From Nitrospirillum viridazoti (GTDB lineage: Bacteria > Pseudomonadota > Alphaproteobacteria > Azospirillales > Azospirillaceae): a stretch of 64,000 nt of DNA. Position 1 is the stretch's first letter. Every line of letters starts with the position of its first letter. The notes below the pieces were generated by a model. It made no database searches. It was not told the DNA's origin and saw nothing but the letters and a program-made list of their open reading frames with translations. Made by a program: the position numbers and the translations under genes. The DNA is taken from assembly GCF_007827975.1 (NCBI RefSeq), contig NZ_VITT01000026.1, one strand, 5' to 3'. Positions 19,110-29,634 of the stretch are shown piece after piece.

Positions 19110-19429
19110 GTCCGATCCGTCCTGAATCCAAATGGGGGCGAAAAACGCCCCGTCGTTGATGGGGAGAGCCTACACCGCTGCATATGTCCAATGCCACAGC
19201 CATGGTGGTCAGGGCTCCCGGCATACCCAAAATATCGATCAGGACGCCCTTTTGGGGCACCCTGCCCCCCTGTCACGAAATCGTCTGTAAGGGGGTGAAT
19301 CCTGCTGTCGCCTTTTGACACAGGCATCCCCATATTAAGGCGCTGTCCCCGGCTGGCCAGTGGGGAGGCGCCCTACCGGCGCATTCCCCCTTGCCAGCGC
19401 TTGCCCCGATCGATTATTCAGAACATACC
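19110..19429. other. divergent ssb-uvrA intergenic region
   Basis: This 320-nt non-coding gap presumably holds divergent promoters. A TTGACA at 19315-19320 is a possible -35 for uvrA, but I see no convincing -10 at the right distance. I looked for the alphaproteobacterial LexA box GAAC-N7-GTTC and did not find it. The only structure is the small ssb-leader hairpin at 19135-19151. Confidence 0.45.
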
Positions 19430-22308
<2,879 letters not shown>

Positions 22309-22312
<4 letters not shown>

Positions 22313-23001
22313 CGCCCATCGTCCTGATCCCCGGCCTGCTGTGTACGGCCGAGGTGTTCGCCCCGCAGGTCGCGGCGCTATGGCCGCACGGCCCCGTCAC
22401 CGTGGCCAACACCTTGACGGGGGAGACGATGGCGGACATGGCGGCCGCCATCCTGGCCCAGGCCCCGCCCCGCTTCGCCCTGGCCGGCCTGTCCATGGGC
22501 GGCTATGTCGCCCTGCAGATCATGCGTCAGGCGCCGGAACGGGTGGTGAAGCTGGCGCTGATCAGCACCCAGGCGCTGCCCGACACGCCGGAGCAGTCGG
22601 ACCAGCGCCGCACCTTTGTCGCCCTGGCGCGCAAGGCCAAGTTCGCCACCGTGTTGCGCCATGCCATGTCCGCCATGCATCACCCCGACCGCCGGGATGA
22701 TGCGGAACTGGCGGCGGTGAACCTGCGCATGGGCCTGACGGTCGGGCTGGAGGGGCTGGCGCGCCAGACGGCGGCCATTATTAGCCGTCCCGACAGCCGC
22801 CCCACCCTGCCCACCATCAGTGTGCCCACCCTGGTGCTGGTGGGGGACAGCGATCCCCTGATGCCGCCGGAACGGTCACACGACATGGCCGCCGCCATCC
22901 CCGGCGCCCGGCTGGTGGTCGTGCCCCAGTGCGGCCACGCCTCCACCCTGGAACAGCCGGCGGCGGTGAATCAGGCGCTGGTGGAGTGGATCGGCGGCTG
23001 A
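22309..23001 (+). CDS. alpha/beta hydrolase
   Basis: A 230-residue cytoplasmic alpha/beta hydrolase. The nucleophile is Ser in GLSMGGYVAL (about residue 63), with the acid Asp in LVGDSDPLMPP and the His in QCGHASTLEQP completing the triad. It starts inside the uvrA stop codon (ATGA), so it is probably translated by coupling, although a role in DNA repair is not implied. The substrate is unknown. Confidence 0.85.
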
Positions 23002-23020
23002 GGCCGGAAGGACGTCAATC

Positions 23021-23401
23021 CTACAACAAAGTCGCCTTTGATAGCGATGCGAACGTCCGGTCGAATGTCATCAGCGTATCGGCACCAGCCGCATCGGCTT
23101 CGGCCAAGATGACACCATCGGCGAAATCCCCACCTTGGCCCAGCAATGACAGCCCGGTCTCCAGGGCCGGCCGGTTTACCTGAACACTTCTGGCGTCGGT
23201 CACCGTCCGTAGGGCCGCTGCGATTTCCTGATCACCATACCGATAAAGCCGTTTGAGAACCCACGCGGTCTCGCACAACACCTGCAGAGGGATGATCAGC
23301 GTCTCAGCCTCTTCGATGACTGCCGCCGCTTTTTGCGCCTGCGCCTCATCGTCCCAGGTCAGATAACGGACCAGCACGTTGGTGTCGATGGCGACCCTCA
23401 T
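23021..23401 (-). CDS. PIN-domain ribonuclease toxin (VapC-like)
   Basis: A 126-residue PIN-domain protein, probably the toxin of a type II toxin-antitoxin pair that cleaves RNA using Mg2+. The acidic residues are in family positions: D6 (AIDTNVLVRY), E44 (LCETAW), D95 (GGDFADGVIL, with D92 nearby) and D114 (TFDRTF). Its ATG overlaps the stop of the AbrB-type antitoxin gene by ATGA, the usual order of antitoxin first. The family is VapC, also called type II TA PIN. Confidence 0.88.
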   Translation of the reverse strand: MRVAIDTNVLVRYLTWDDEAQAQKAAAVIEEAETLIIPLQVLCETAWVLKRLYRYGDQEIAAALRTVTDARSVQVNRPALETGLSLLGQGGDFADGVILAEADAAGADTLMTFDRTFASLSKATLL

Positions 23402-23670
23402 CCTTTGACGGCGCGGACGGCCTCTGCCTCCACCGCCTCCTGCATTTCTTGCAGAGAGATCACGCGCTGCCCTGGCCGCCGGAGCATGCCGCGTGCACGG
23501 ACAATGCTGGGACGTGCTGCGGCGGGCTGAAGTTCAACACGCCCATCAGGCAAAAAAACGACGCCGACCTTTTGGCCCGGGCGGAGCCCAAGGTGGTCAA
23601 GCACAGCCTGTTTCAGCGTGACTTGGCCCTTGGCGGTGATGGTCAGTTCCAATGCCATGGCAGACATCAT
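23398..23670 (-). CDS. AbrB/MazE-type antitoxin
   Basis: A 90-residue swapped-hairpin (SpoVT/AbrB) DNA-binding antitoxin. The fold is visible in LELTITAKGQVTLKQAVLDHLGLRPGQKV (residues 7-35), and the charged C-terminal half would bind and block the PIN toxin. Three Met codons (23670, 23667, 23658) are possible starts; the family usually begins just before the ELTITAKGQ strand, so 23658 is also plausible, and none has a good ribosome site. Antitoxins of this type repress their own operon, and an inverted repeat lies immediately upstream. Confidence 0.82.
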   Translation of the reverse strand: MMSAMALELTITAKGQVTLKQAVLDHLGLRPGQKVGVVFLPDGRVELQPAAARPSIVRARGMLRRPGQRVISLQEMQEAVEAEAVRAVKG

Positions 23671-23672
23671 CA

Positions 23673-23693
23673 GTAAGGCTATGATTGCCTTAC
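23673..23693 (-). promoter_or_regulatory. inverted repeat, probable toxin-antitoxin operator
   Basis: GTAAGGC and GCCTTAC form a perfect 7-bp inverted repeat with a 7-nt spacer, 2 nt upstream of the first antitoxin Met codon. A second overlapping repeat pairs AAGGCTAT (23676-23683) with ATAGCCTT (23706-23713). The position fits an autoregulatory operator for the AbrB-type antitoxin. Confidence 0.5.
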
Positions 23694-23730
23694 AATAGTC
23701 CCTCTATAGCCTTTGGCAAGGGCCAAGCCC

Positions 23731-24372
23731 CTACCACCGCAGCGCCATCCGCCCTGCCACGGCGCCCACCGCCGCCATGATGGCGATGGCCGCGCTGTAC
23801 CACAGCAGCACGAAGGTGCCGGCGTCGTTCTCGCAGGCCAGGGCGTAGGCCATCGCACCCAAGGCCCCGGCCAGGCCGCCGGCCACGGCGGCGGCGCGCA
23901 CTGGTTCGGTCGGTGCCCCGTGGCGCAGCAGCAGGATCAGGGCGGCCAGGGCCGGCAGGGAGGCCGCGATGATGATGCTCATGCACGTCAGGGCGGAATA
24001 GGTGTGCAGGCCCAGATAGGAGAGGCCGGAGCGGTCGGTGGCCGCCCGGACGGTCATGATCAGGAAGCCGGGCAGCAAAGGGGCCAGGCGCGGCAACCCG
24101 CGCCCGGGGGCGGCGGAGCGCAGCACCAACCAGGCACCGGCCAGCACCAAGGCGCCGGTGCCGGCCACCTTGAACAGGAAAGGCGCCTGCGTCGCCGCGG
24201 TGCCGATGTCCGGCCGCACACCCGCCAGGGCCAGAACCACGGCGATGGCGATGGCCAGCGACAGGGTCAGCGCCAGGACCAGTACGGCAGGGAAGGTCTC
24301 CATGCGCAGGCCGGAACGGCGGCCCGCCTGCCCCGACAGCTGCGCGATCAAGGTCTCGGTCGAGCGGTTCAT
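23731..24372 (-). CDS. DUF1109 (NrsF-like) membrane anti-sigma factor
   Basis: A 213-residue inner-membrane protein with about six membrane segments after a cytoplasmic N terminus of about 25 residues (MNRSTETLIAQLSGQ). The DUF1109/NrsF family members next to SigF-type ECF genes act as anti-sigma factors, for example in Caulobacter where oxidative or metal stress releases the sigma factor. A Cys in YALACEND near the C terminus and another in ALTCMSII could serve in sensing, as conserved cysteines do in that family. The start overlaps the sigma gene's stop by ATGA. Confidence 0.85.
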   Translation of the reverse strand: MNRSTETLIAQLSGQAGRRSGLRMETFPAVLVLALTLSLAIAIAVVLALAGVRPDIGTAATQAPFLFKVAGTGALVLAGAWLVLRSAAPGRGLPRLAPLLPGFLIMTVRAATDRSGLSYLGLHTYSALTCMSIIIAASLPALAALILLLRHGAPTEPVRAAAVAGGLAGALGAMAYALACENDAGTFVLLWYSAAIAIMAAVGAVAGRMALRW

Positions 24373-24959
24373 GGCTTTTTCCCTCCCTCATCCCGCGCGG
24401 GCGGATCGGCGGCGTTCCACAGGGCCTTCAGCGCGCGGTGGAACAGCACACGGACGGAGCCTTCGCTGAGGTTCAACCGCTGGGCCGTGGCCTGGGGCGA
24501 CAGGCCTTCCACGGCCAGGGCCCGCACCACGCCCTGCTGGCCGGCCGGCAACTGGGCGATGTGGCGATCCACGTTTACCAGGGCGCGCTCCCGCCCCTCC
24601 TCCGGCGCTGCCAGCGCGTCGGCCAGGTCGTCGATGGTGAGGTCGGCAATACCCGACGCCTCCCGCCGCAGCTTGCGGGCCGCGTCCAGGAACTTGTAGC
24701 GCGCGATGCCGTGCAGCCAGGGCATGAGGGGCCGGCCGGGGTCCCAGGTGTGCCGCTTGGTATGCAGGCCGATCAGGATTTCCTGCACGATGTCTTCCGC
24801 TTCCGCCGTGCCCAGGCCGAAGCGGCCCAGGCGGTTATGAACCACCCGCCGGAACAGCGTCGCCGCCTCGGCCAGGAAGCGCTGATAGGCGGCGGCATCG
24901 CCACGCCGTTCCGCGCGCATCGCCTCCGCCCACCGGTCTTCCAACGGGTCCATATCCAT
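24369..24959 (-). CDS. ECF sigma factor (SigF-like)
   Basis: A 196-residue extracytoplasmic-function sigma factor. Region 2 spans about residues 35-100 (AEDIVQEILIGLHTKRHTWDP, PWLHGIARYKFLDAARKLRRE) and region 4 about 125-180 (LPAGQQGVVRALAVEGLSPQATAQRLNLSEGSVRVLFHRA). Partner of the adjacent DUF1109 anti-sigma. Starts at 24959 and 24953 are both possible; the putative promoter at 24962-24987 is so close that the mRNA would be nearly leaderless or the real start would be further in (Met at 24920). Confidence 0.9.
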   Translation of the reverse strand: MDMDPLEDRWAEAMRAERRGDAAAYQRFLAEAATLFRRVVHNRLGRFGLGTAEAEDIVQEILIGLHTKRHTWDPGRPLMPWLHGIARYKFLDAARKLRREASGIADLTIDDLADALAAPEEGRERALVNVDRHIAQLPAGQQGVVRALAVEGLSPQATAQRLNLSEGSVRVLFHRALKALWNAADPPARDEGGKKP

Positions 24960-24961
24960 CC

Positions 24962-24987
24962 TTCGCCGGCGGGGGCCGGGTTGTTAC
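24962..24987 (-). promoter_or_regulatory. candidate ECF promoter for the sigma/anti-sigma operon
   Basis: On the minus strand GTAACA, a 16-nt spacer and CGAA. From memory, Caulobacter SigF promoters resemble GTAACC-N16-CGAA. The same layout occurs divergently at 25031-25056. It ends only 3 nt before the first start codon considered, which is the main objection. Confidence 0.45.
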
Positions 24988-25030
24988 AGAGCGGTTCAAA
25001 AAAAGATTCTCAAAAAAATTCGCGGGCGCT

Positions 25031-25056
25031 GTTACGCCCGAGGCCGGGCCACCGAA
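25031..25056 (+). promoter_or_regulatory. candidate ECF promoter for the secreted hydrolase gene
   Basis: GTTACG, a 16-nt spacer and CGAA, with a predicted start of transcription about 50 nt before the ATG at 25117. It mirrors the element in front of the divergent sigma gene, suggesting the hydrolase is a target of that sigma factor. Confidence 0.45.
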
Positions 25057-25116
25057 GACAGGAAAGAAGCCACCGCGCTTCCCCTCCCTGTTCGATCCCA
25101 TGCTAGGAGACCCGCC

Positions 25117-25890
25117 ATGTTTCGCAAGCTGTCCTTTGTTGCCGCCCTGGCCCTGACCGCGGCCACCGTCGCCCTGCCCGCCGCCGCGGCCACCACCCAA
25201 GCCGGCCCGGCCCCCGTCCATAACGTCGTGCTGGTGCACGGCGCCTGGGCCGACGGGTCCAGCTGGAACGAGGTCATCAAGATCCTGCAGGCGAAGGGCC
25301 TGCATGTCACAGCCGTGCAGAACCCGCTGACCTCGTTGGCTGAGTCGGACGCCGCCACCCGCGCGGTGCTGGCGCAGCAGGACGGTCCCACCGTGCTGGT
25401 GGCCCATTCCTGGGGTGGTACGGTGATCAGCGACGTGGGCACCGACCCCAAGGTCACGGCCCTGGTCTATGTCGCCGCCCGTGCCCCGGACGCCAACGAG
25501 GACTTCGTGGCCCTGTCGGCCAGGTTCCCCACCATGCCCGTGCGGGCCGAGGTGCAGAACCACGATGGCCTGACCGTCATCTCGGAAAAGGGCTTCCTGG
25601 ACTACTTCGCCAACGGTGTCGCGCCGGCGCAGGCCAAGGCGCTGTACGCCGAACAGGGCCCGACGGCCGCCAGCATCTTCGCCGGCCGCACCACCGCCGC
25701 CGCCTGGCACGACAAGCCCAGCTACTATGCCGTGTCCAAGCAGGACCTGACCATCTCCCCCGACCTGGAGCGTTTCCTGGCCAAGCGCATGAACGCGGAC
25801 ACCATCGAGGTCGATGGCGGACACCTGACCCTGGTGTCGCACGCGCAGGAAATCGCCGGCCTGATCCTGAAGGCCGCCGGCCAGGGCTGA
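25117..25890 (+). CDS. exported alpha/beta hydrolase
   Basis: A 257-residue alpha/beta hydrolase with a clear signal peptide (MFRKLSFVAALALTAAT, cleavage probably at AAAATTQ). The mature part has LVHGAWADGSSW for the oxyanion region, the nucleophile Ser in AHSWGGTV and the catalytic His in GGHLTLVSH. The sequence resembles the EstA/salicylate-esterase-like group often induced by ROS or chlorine stress. The ribosome site is AGGAG. It is divergent from the ECF sigma operon and has a matching promoter-like element, so it is a likely target gene; the periplasmic substrate is unknown. Confidence 0.88.
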   Translation: MFRKLSFVAALALTAATVALPAAAATTQAGPAPVHNVVLVHGAWADGSSWNEVIKILQAKGLHVTAVQNPLTSLAESDAATRAVLAQQDGPTVLVAHSWGGTVISDVGTDPKVTALVYVAARAPDANEDFVALSARFPTMPVRAEVQNHDGLTVISEKGFLDYFANGVAPAQAKALYAEQGPTAASIFAGRTTAAAWHDKPSYYAVSKQDLTISPDLERFLAKRMNADTIEVDGGHLTLVSHAQEIAGLILKAAGQG

Positions 25891-25908
25891 GGTGTGGACG
25901 CCGCGAGG

Positions 25909-26139
25909 CTAGCGGCTGTGGTGCCCCGGCGCGTCCGGCCGCTTCCTCGGGGATTCCTGCTCATCCTCCCGCTTGTTCACGGCGGGCGTGCCTTTGGGCT
26001 GCGGCGCCTCGTGCGGGATGGGCGGGAAGATGTCCGGCGTGGGGGAGCGCGCCTCTTCGATCGCCTCCACCACCTCTTCCAGGATGATGTTGCCCAGGAT
26101 GCTGCCAGTAGCGGCGTCCTTATCCGTCTTCTTGCTCAT
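25909..26139 (-). CDS. small hypothetical protein (76 aa)
   Basis: I do not recognise this product. AGGAGG lies 7 nt before the ATG at 26139, and a second ATG directly upstream (26142) is possible with a shorter spacing. The N-terminal third could form a short helix (SILGNIILEEVVEAIEEAR); the rest is proline-rich and charged (DIFPPIPHEAPQPKG, EDEQESPRKRPD) and probably disordered. There is no signal peptide. It is convergent with the secreted hydrolase and downstream of plsY. Confidence 0.6.
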   Translation of the reverse strand: MSKKTDKDAATGSILGNIILEEVVEAIEEARSPTPDIFPPIPHEAPQPKGTPAVNKREDEQESPRKRPDAPGHHSR

Positions 26140-26212
26140 CATCGTTCCTCCTCAAGGGGACAATCCTTGAAATAAGGATAGGCGTCCCAGGGTTCAAAGG
26201 GGCTGAGCTGGG

Positions 26213-26899
26213 TCAGCCTTCCTTCTTTTTCCCCTGCCCGATCCGGGGTTCCGTCCCCGCCAGCAGACGGCGGATATTGGCGTGGTGGCGAATCCACACC
26301 AGCACGGCGATGGCAAGCGCCAGGATGGCTTCCGCCCCACCGGCGCCAAAGTCGGCGGCGTCCGGCCACACCGCCGGCAGGAACCACGCGACCAGCGGCG
26401 CCAAGGCCAGGGCCACCAGGGCGGAGAGGGAGGAGATGCGGAACAGGACGGCGACCAGCAACCAGGTCAGGCAGGCGATGACGCCCACCGGCCAGCAGGT
26501 GGCCAGCAGCACGCCCAGGGCGGTCGCGACCCCCTTGCCGCCCTTGAAGCCCAGCCACACCGGGAAGGTATGGCCCAGCATGGCGCCCCCGCCGGCCACC
26601 AGGGCGGCCAGGTGCGGTGCGTCCGGGGACGGCAGGAAGCTCATGGCCAGGCAATGAGCGACGCCCACGGCGATGGCGCCCTTGCCGCTGTCCAGCACCA
26701 GGGTGGCGGCGGCCAGGGGCTTGTTGCCCGTGCGCAGCACGTTAGTGGCGCCGATGTTGCCGGAGCCGATCTTGCGGATGTCGCCATAGCCGCCCAGGTA
26801 GGCCAGCACCAGGCCGAAGGGGATGGAGCCCAACAGGTAGCCGCCAGCCAGCGCCAGCAGCAAGGGCATCAGGGGCAGCGCCGCCGTGTCCATGGGCAT
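26213..26899 (-). CDS. plsY: acyl-phosphate glycerol-3-phosphate acyltransferase
   Basis: A 228-residue inner-membrane enzyme that moves an acyl group from acyl-phosphate to glycerol 3-phosphate, the first committed step of phospholipid synthesis. Its three conserved loops are present: GSIPFG near residue 24 with KIGSGNIGATNVLRT, the GHTFPVWLGFKGGKGVAT motif near 110, and a C-terminal IRHHANIRRLLAGTEP. Five to seven hydrophobic segments are seen. The ATG at 26899 shares its A with the TGA of pyrC' (TGATG), so translation is coupled. Confidence 0.95.
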   Translation of the reverse strand: MPMDTAALPLMPLLLALAGGYLLGSIPFGLVLAYLGGYGDIRKIGSGNIGATNVLRTGNKPLAAATLVLDSGKGAIAVGVAHCLAMSFLPSPDAPHLAALVAGGGAMLGHTFPVWLGFKGGKGVATALGVLLATCWPVGVIACLTWLLVAVLFRISSLSALVALALAPLVAWFLPAVWPDAADFGAGGAEAILALAIAVLVWIRHHANIRRLLAGTEPRIGQGKKKEG

Positions 26900-28197
26900 C
26901 AGGCCGCCAGGTTGAAGACGGTGCGGCCATCCACCAGGGTGCGCAGCACCCGGCCCTGCACCGGGTGCTTATCGAAGCAGCTGTTCTTGGACTTGCTGTG
27001 CAGCGCCTCGGCATCCACGCGCCACGGCCGTTCGGCATCGAAGATGACCAGATCGGCGGCGGCGCCGGTGCGCAGGCGGCCCAGGTTCAGGCCCAGCACG
27101 GCGGCCGGCTTGATCGTGACGGTGGCCAGGGCGTCCAGCAGGCTCATGTGGCCCTTATGCACCAGGTCCAGCGTCAGGGGCAGCAGAGTCTCCAGCCCCA
27201 CGGAGCCGAAGGCCGCTTGGGCGAAGGGCACGCGCTTGGCGTCCTGGTTCCAGGGGAGGTGGTCGCTGGTGATGCAGTCGATGGTGCCGTCGGCCAGCCC
27301 TTCCACGATGGCCTGGCGGTCGTCCTCGGTACGCAGTGGGGGCGACAGCTTGAAGAAAGTGCGGTAGTCGCCGACGTCCCGCTCCGTCAGGGTGAAGTAC
27401 GGCGGGGCGGTATCGCAGGTGACCTTCAGGCCCTTGCGCTTGGCGGCGCGGATGACGGCCACGGACTCGGCGGTGGAAATGTCAGCGGCGTGATAGCGGC
27501 CGCCCGTGGCCTCCACCAGGCGCAAGTCCCGCTCCAGCATGATGACCTCGGCCACGGCGGGAATGCCGGACAGGCCCAGCCGGGTGGCGATCTCGCCCGA
27601 ATTCATGGCGCCGGTGGCCAGCCGCGGTTCCTGCGGGTGCTGCATGATGGGGCGGCCCCAGATGCTGGCATAGGCCAGCGCCCGCTGCATGACCAGGGCG
27701 TCGGCCACGGCCTTGCCGCCGTCGGTGAAGCCTACGGCACCGGCCTCGGCCAGCAGGCCCATCTCGGTCAGTTCCTTGCCGCCCAGGTCGCGGGTGATGC
27801 CGGCATAGGCGAAGACCTTGACCAGCTTCACCTCACGGGCGCGACGGGCGATGAACTCCAGGCCCGCCACGTCGTCGATGACCGGGTCGGTGTCGGGCAG
27901 GCAGGCCAGGGCGGTGACGCCGCCGGCAGCCGCCGCCTGGCTGGCGGTCTTCAGCGTCTCATTATCCTCGTGCCCCGGCTCACCCACCTGGGCGCGCAGG
28001 TCGACCAGGCCGGGGGCGACGCAGGCCCCGTCGGCGTCGATAACCTCGATGCCCTCCGGCACGCCGTCGCGGAACAGGCCGGGCCCGCGGTCGGCGATCT
28101 TGCCGCCGTCGATCAGCAAGGAACCGCGCTGGTCCAGGCGGCTGTCCGGATCCAGCAGGCGGGCGTTCAGGATAGCGGTGCGGGCGTGTGTGGCCAT
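26899..28197 (-). CDS. pyrC: dihydroorotase-like PyrC' (probably non-catalytic)
   Basis: A 432-residue amidohydrolase-fold protein in the pyrimidine pathway neighbourhood, adjacent to aspartate carbamoyltransferase. The metal-binding HxH expected in DxHxHxRxPG is replaced by DLRAQVGEPG. The GRYHAADIST segment, SDHLPWNQDAK (in place of TDHAPH) and the C-terminal VDGRTVFN keep the family shape. Non-catalytic PyrC' proteins that scaffold PyrB are established in Pseudomonas, and alphaproteobacterial neighbours of pyrB often show this same loss. I therefore expect a structural partner of PyrB, with a true dihydroorotase elsewhere. Many annotations would simply call it dihydroorotase. Confidence 0.85.
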   Translation of the reverse strand: MATHARTAILNARLLDPDSRLDQRGSLLIDGGKIADRGPGLFRDGVPEGIEVIDADGACVAPGLVDLRAQVGEPGHEDNETLKTASQAAAAGGVTALACLPDTDPVIDDVAGLEFIARRAREVKLVKVFAYAGITRDLGGKELTEMGLLAEAGAVGFTDGGKAVADALVMQRALAYASIWGRPIMQHPQEPRLATGAMNSGEIATRLGLSGIPAVAEVIMLERDLRLVEATGGRYHAADISTAESVAVIRAAKRKGLKVTCDTAPPYFTLTERDVGDYRTFFKLSPPLRTEDDRQAIVEGLADGTIDCITSDHLPWNQDAKRVPFAQAAFGSVGLETLLPLTLDLVHKGHMSLLDALATVTIKPAAVLGLNLGRLRTGAAADLVIFDAERPWRVDAEALHSKSKNSCFDKHPVQGRVLRTLVDGRTVFNLAA

Positions 28198-28254
28198 GGG
28201 GATGGTCCCGGAAAAGCGAGAGGCGGTAAGGCGGGGCGGAGACGGGCCGGTGCG

Positions 28255-29193
28255 TCAGGCCGGGTCGTTGCGGCCATGCTGGGTCAAGAGATCCAGGCAG
28301 GCCATGCGCACGGCCACGCCCAGCTCCACCTGCTGCAGGATGACGCTGCGGTTGATGTCGTCGGCCACCAGGCTGTCGATCTCCACGCCGCGGTTCATGG
28401 GGCCGGGGTGCATGATCAGGGCGTCCGGCTTGGCCGCTGCCAGCTTTTCATAATCCAGGCCGAAGAATCGGTAGTACTCCCGCACCGAGGGGACGAACTG
28501 GCCCTGCATGCGCTCCAGCTGCAGGCGCAGCATCATGACGATGTCGGCGTCCTTCAGGCCGGTGGCCATGTCGTGGTGCACCTCCACGCTGAGCTCGCCA
28601 ATGGCGCGGGGCAACAGGGTGGGCGGCGCCACCACGCGCACGCGCGCGCCCATGATGTTCAACAGCTGGATGTTGGACCGCGCGACCCGGCTGTGCAGGA
28701 TGTCGCCGCAGATGGTCACGGTCAGGCCATCCAGCCGCCCCTTGTTGCGCCGGATGGTCAGCGCGTCCAGCAGGGCCTGGGTCGGATGCTCATGCGCGCC
28801 GTCGCCGCCGGAGATGACGGCGCAGTTGACCTTGTCGGCCAGCAGCTTCACCGCCCCCGACTCCGGATGGCGCACCACCAGCACGTCCAGGTGCATGGCG
28901 TTCAGCGTGGTGGCGGTGTCCAGCAGGGTCTCACCCTTCTTCACACTGGAGCCGTCGACCGACATGTTGATGGCGTCGCCCCCCAGCCGCTTGGCCGCCA
29001 GCTCGAAGCTGGTGCGGGTGCGGGTGGAGTTCTCGAAGAACAGGTTGACCACGGTCTTGCCGCGCAGCACGTCCGACTTCTTATTGGGGCTGCGGTTCTG
29101 TTCGACGTAGGTGTCGGCCAGATCCAGGATGGTGTTGATCTGGGCCTGGCTCAGGCCTTCGATGCCAAGCAGGTGCCGGTGCGGAAAGCGCAT
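28255..29193 (-). CDS. pyrB: aspartate carbamoyltransferase catalytic subunit
   Basis: Joins carbamoyl phosphate and aspartate, the first committed step of pyrimidine synthesis. The 312-residue protein has the carbamoyl-phosphate loop FENSTRTRTSFELAAKRLG, the HPTQALLDALT motif near residue 130 and the MHPGPMNRGVEI segment near the C terminus. The start at 29193 (MRFPHRHLLGIEGLS) gives the usual length; the open frame continues upstream without protein-like sequence. It is upstream of pyrC' with a 57-nt gap and no regulatory pyrI in the window, in line with a PyrB/PyrC' complex. Confidence 0.95.
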   Translation of the reverse strand: MRFPHRHLLGIEGLSQAQINTILDLADTYVEQNRSPNKKSDVLRGKTVVNLFFENSTRTRTSFELAAKRLGGDAINMSVDGSSVKKGETLLDTATTLNAMHLDVLVVRHPESGAVKLLADKVNCAVISGGDGAHEHPTQALLDALTIRRNKGRLDGLTVTICGDILHSRVARSNIQLLNIMGARVRVVAPPTLLPRAIGELSVEVHHDMATGLKDADIVMMLRLQLERMQGQFVPSVREYYRFFGLDYEKLAAAKPDALIMHPGPMNRGVEIDSLVADDINRSVILQQVELGVAVRMACLDLLTQHGRNDPA

Positions 29194-29506
29194 GGGATCC
29201 CTAGGGCGGTCAGAGGGGGACGGATACACCCCCGCACGGGGGCGCCGCCGTATCGGGGGCGGACTATGGCCCCGCCGCCGCCCACAGGCAAGAACGGGAT
29301 GGCTGCCCGGCGGCGGACGCGGGGCATGACCACGCGACGTCGCAGCCATTGTCCTTGATCACCGACCCGTTCGCCCGCATGAGGCGTTCCTTCCCCTACG
29401 GAAAATGATGAATTGTGACGAATAGTTATATTGGATTTGATGTAATTATTGCTGGCGACACTAAAAATGGAGCAACCGCATGCCCCGCTCGCTCCGCTCA
29501 TCCAGT

Positions 29507-29524
29507 TAGTACTTTACTAGTACT
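29507..29524 (+). promoter_or_regulatory. TAGTACT direct repeat in an AT-rich promoter region
   Basis: TAGTACT occurs at 29507-29513 and 29518-29524, an 11-nt period close to one helical turn; each copy contains the palindrome AGTACT. They lie within the AT-rich stretch 29400-29540 in the 441-nt gap between pyrB and the large unrecognised gene (29194-29634). No other gene is seen in the gap. Confidence 0.4.
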
Positions 29525-29634
29525 CAATTGGATTTATGCTGATCGGCAGGAACAGGGTGGCAGCCCTGCTCCGCCCTTCCCATCGGCCGTCCAATTCGGG
29601 TGACGGACCGCATTACGGCTTTCAGGACGACCAT

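Noticed and set aside
19110..19429. LexA/SOS box for uvrA or ssb
   Set aside because: No GAAC-N7-GTTC found; a GAAC-N7-GAAC at the uvrA start has the wrong symmetry.
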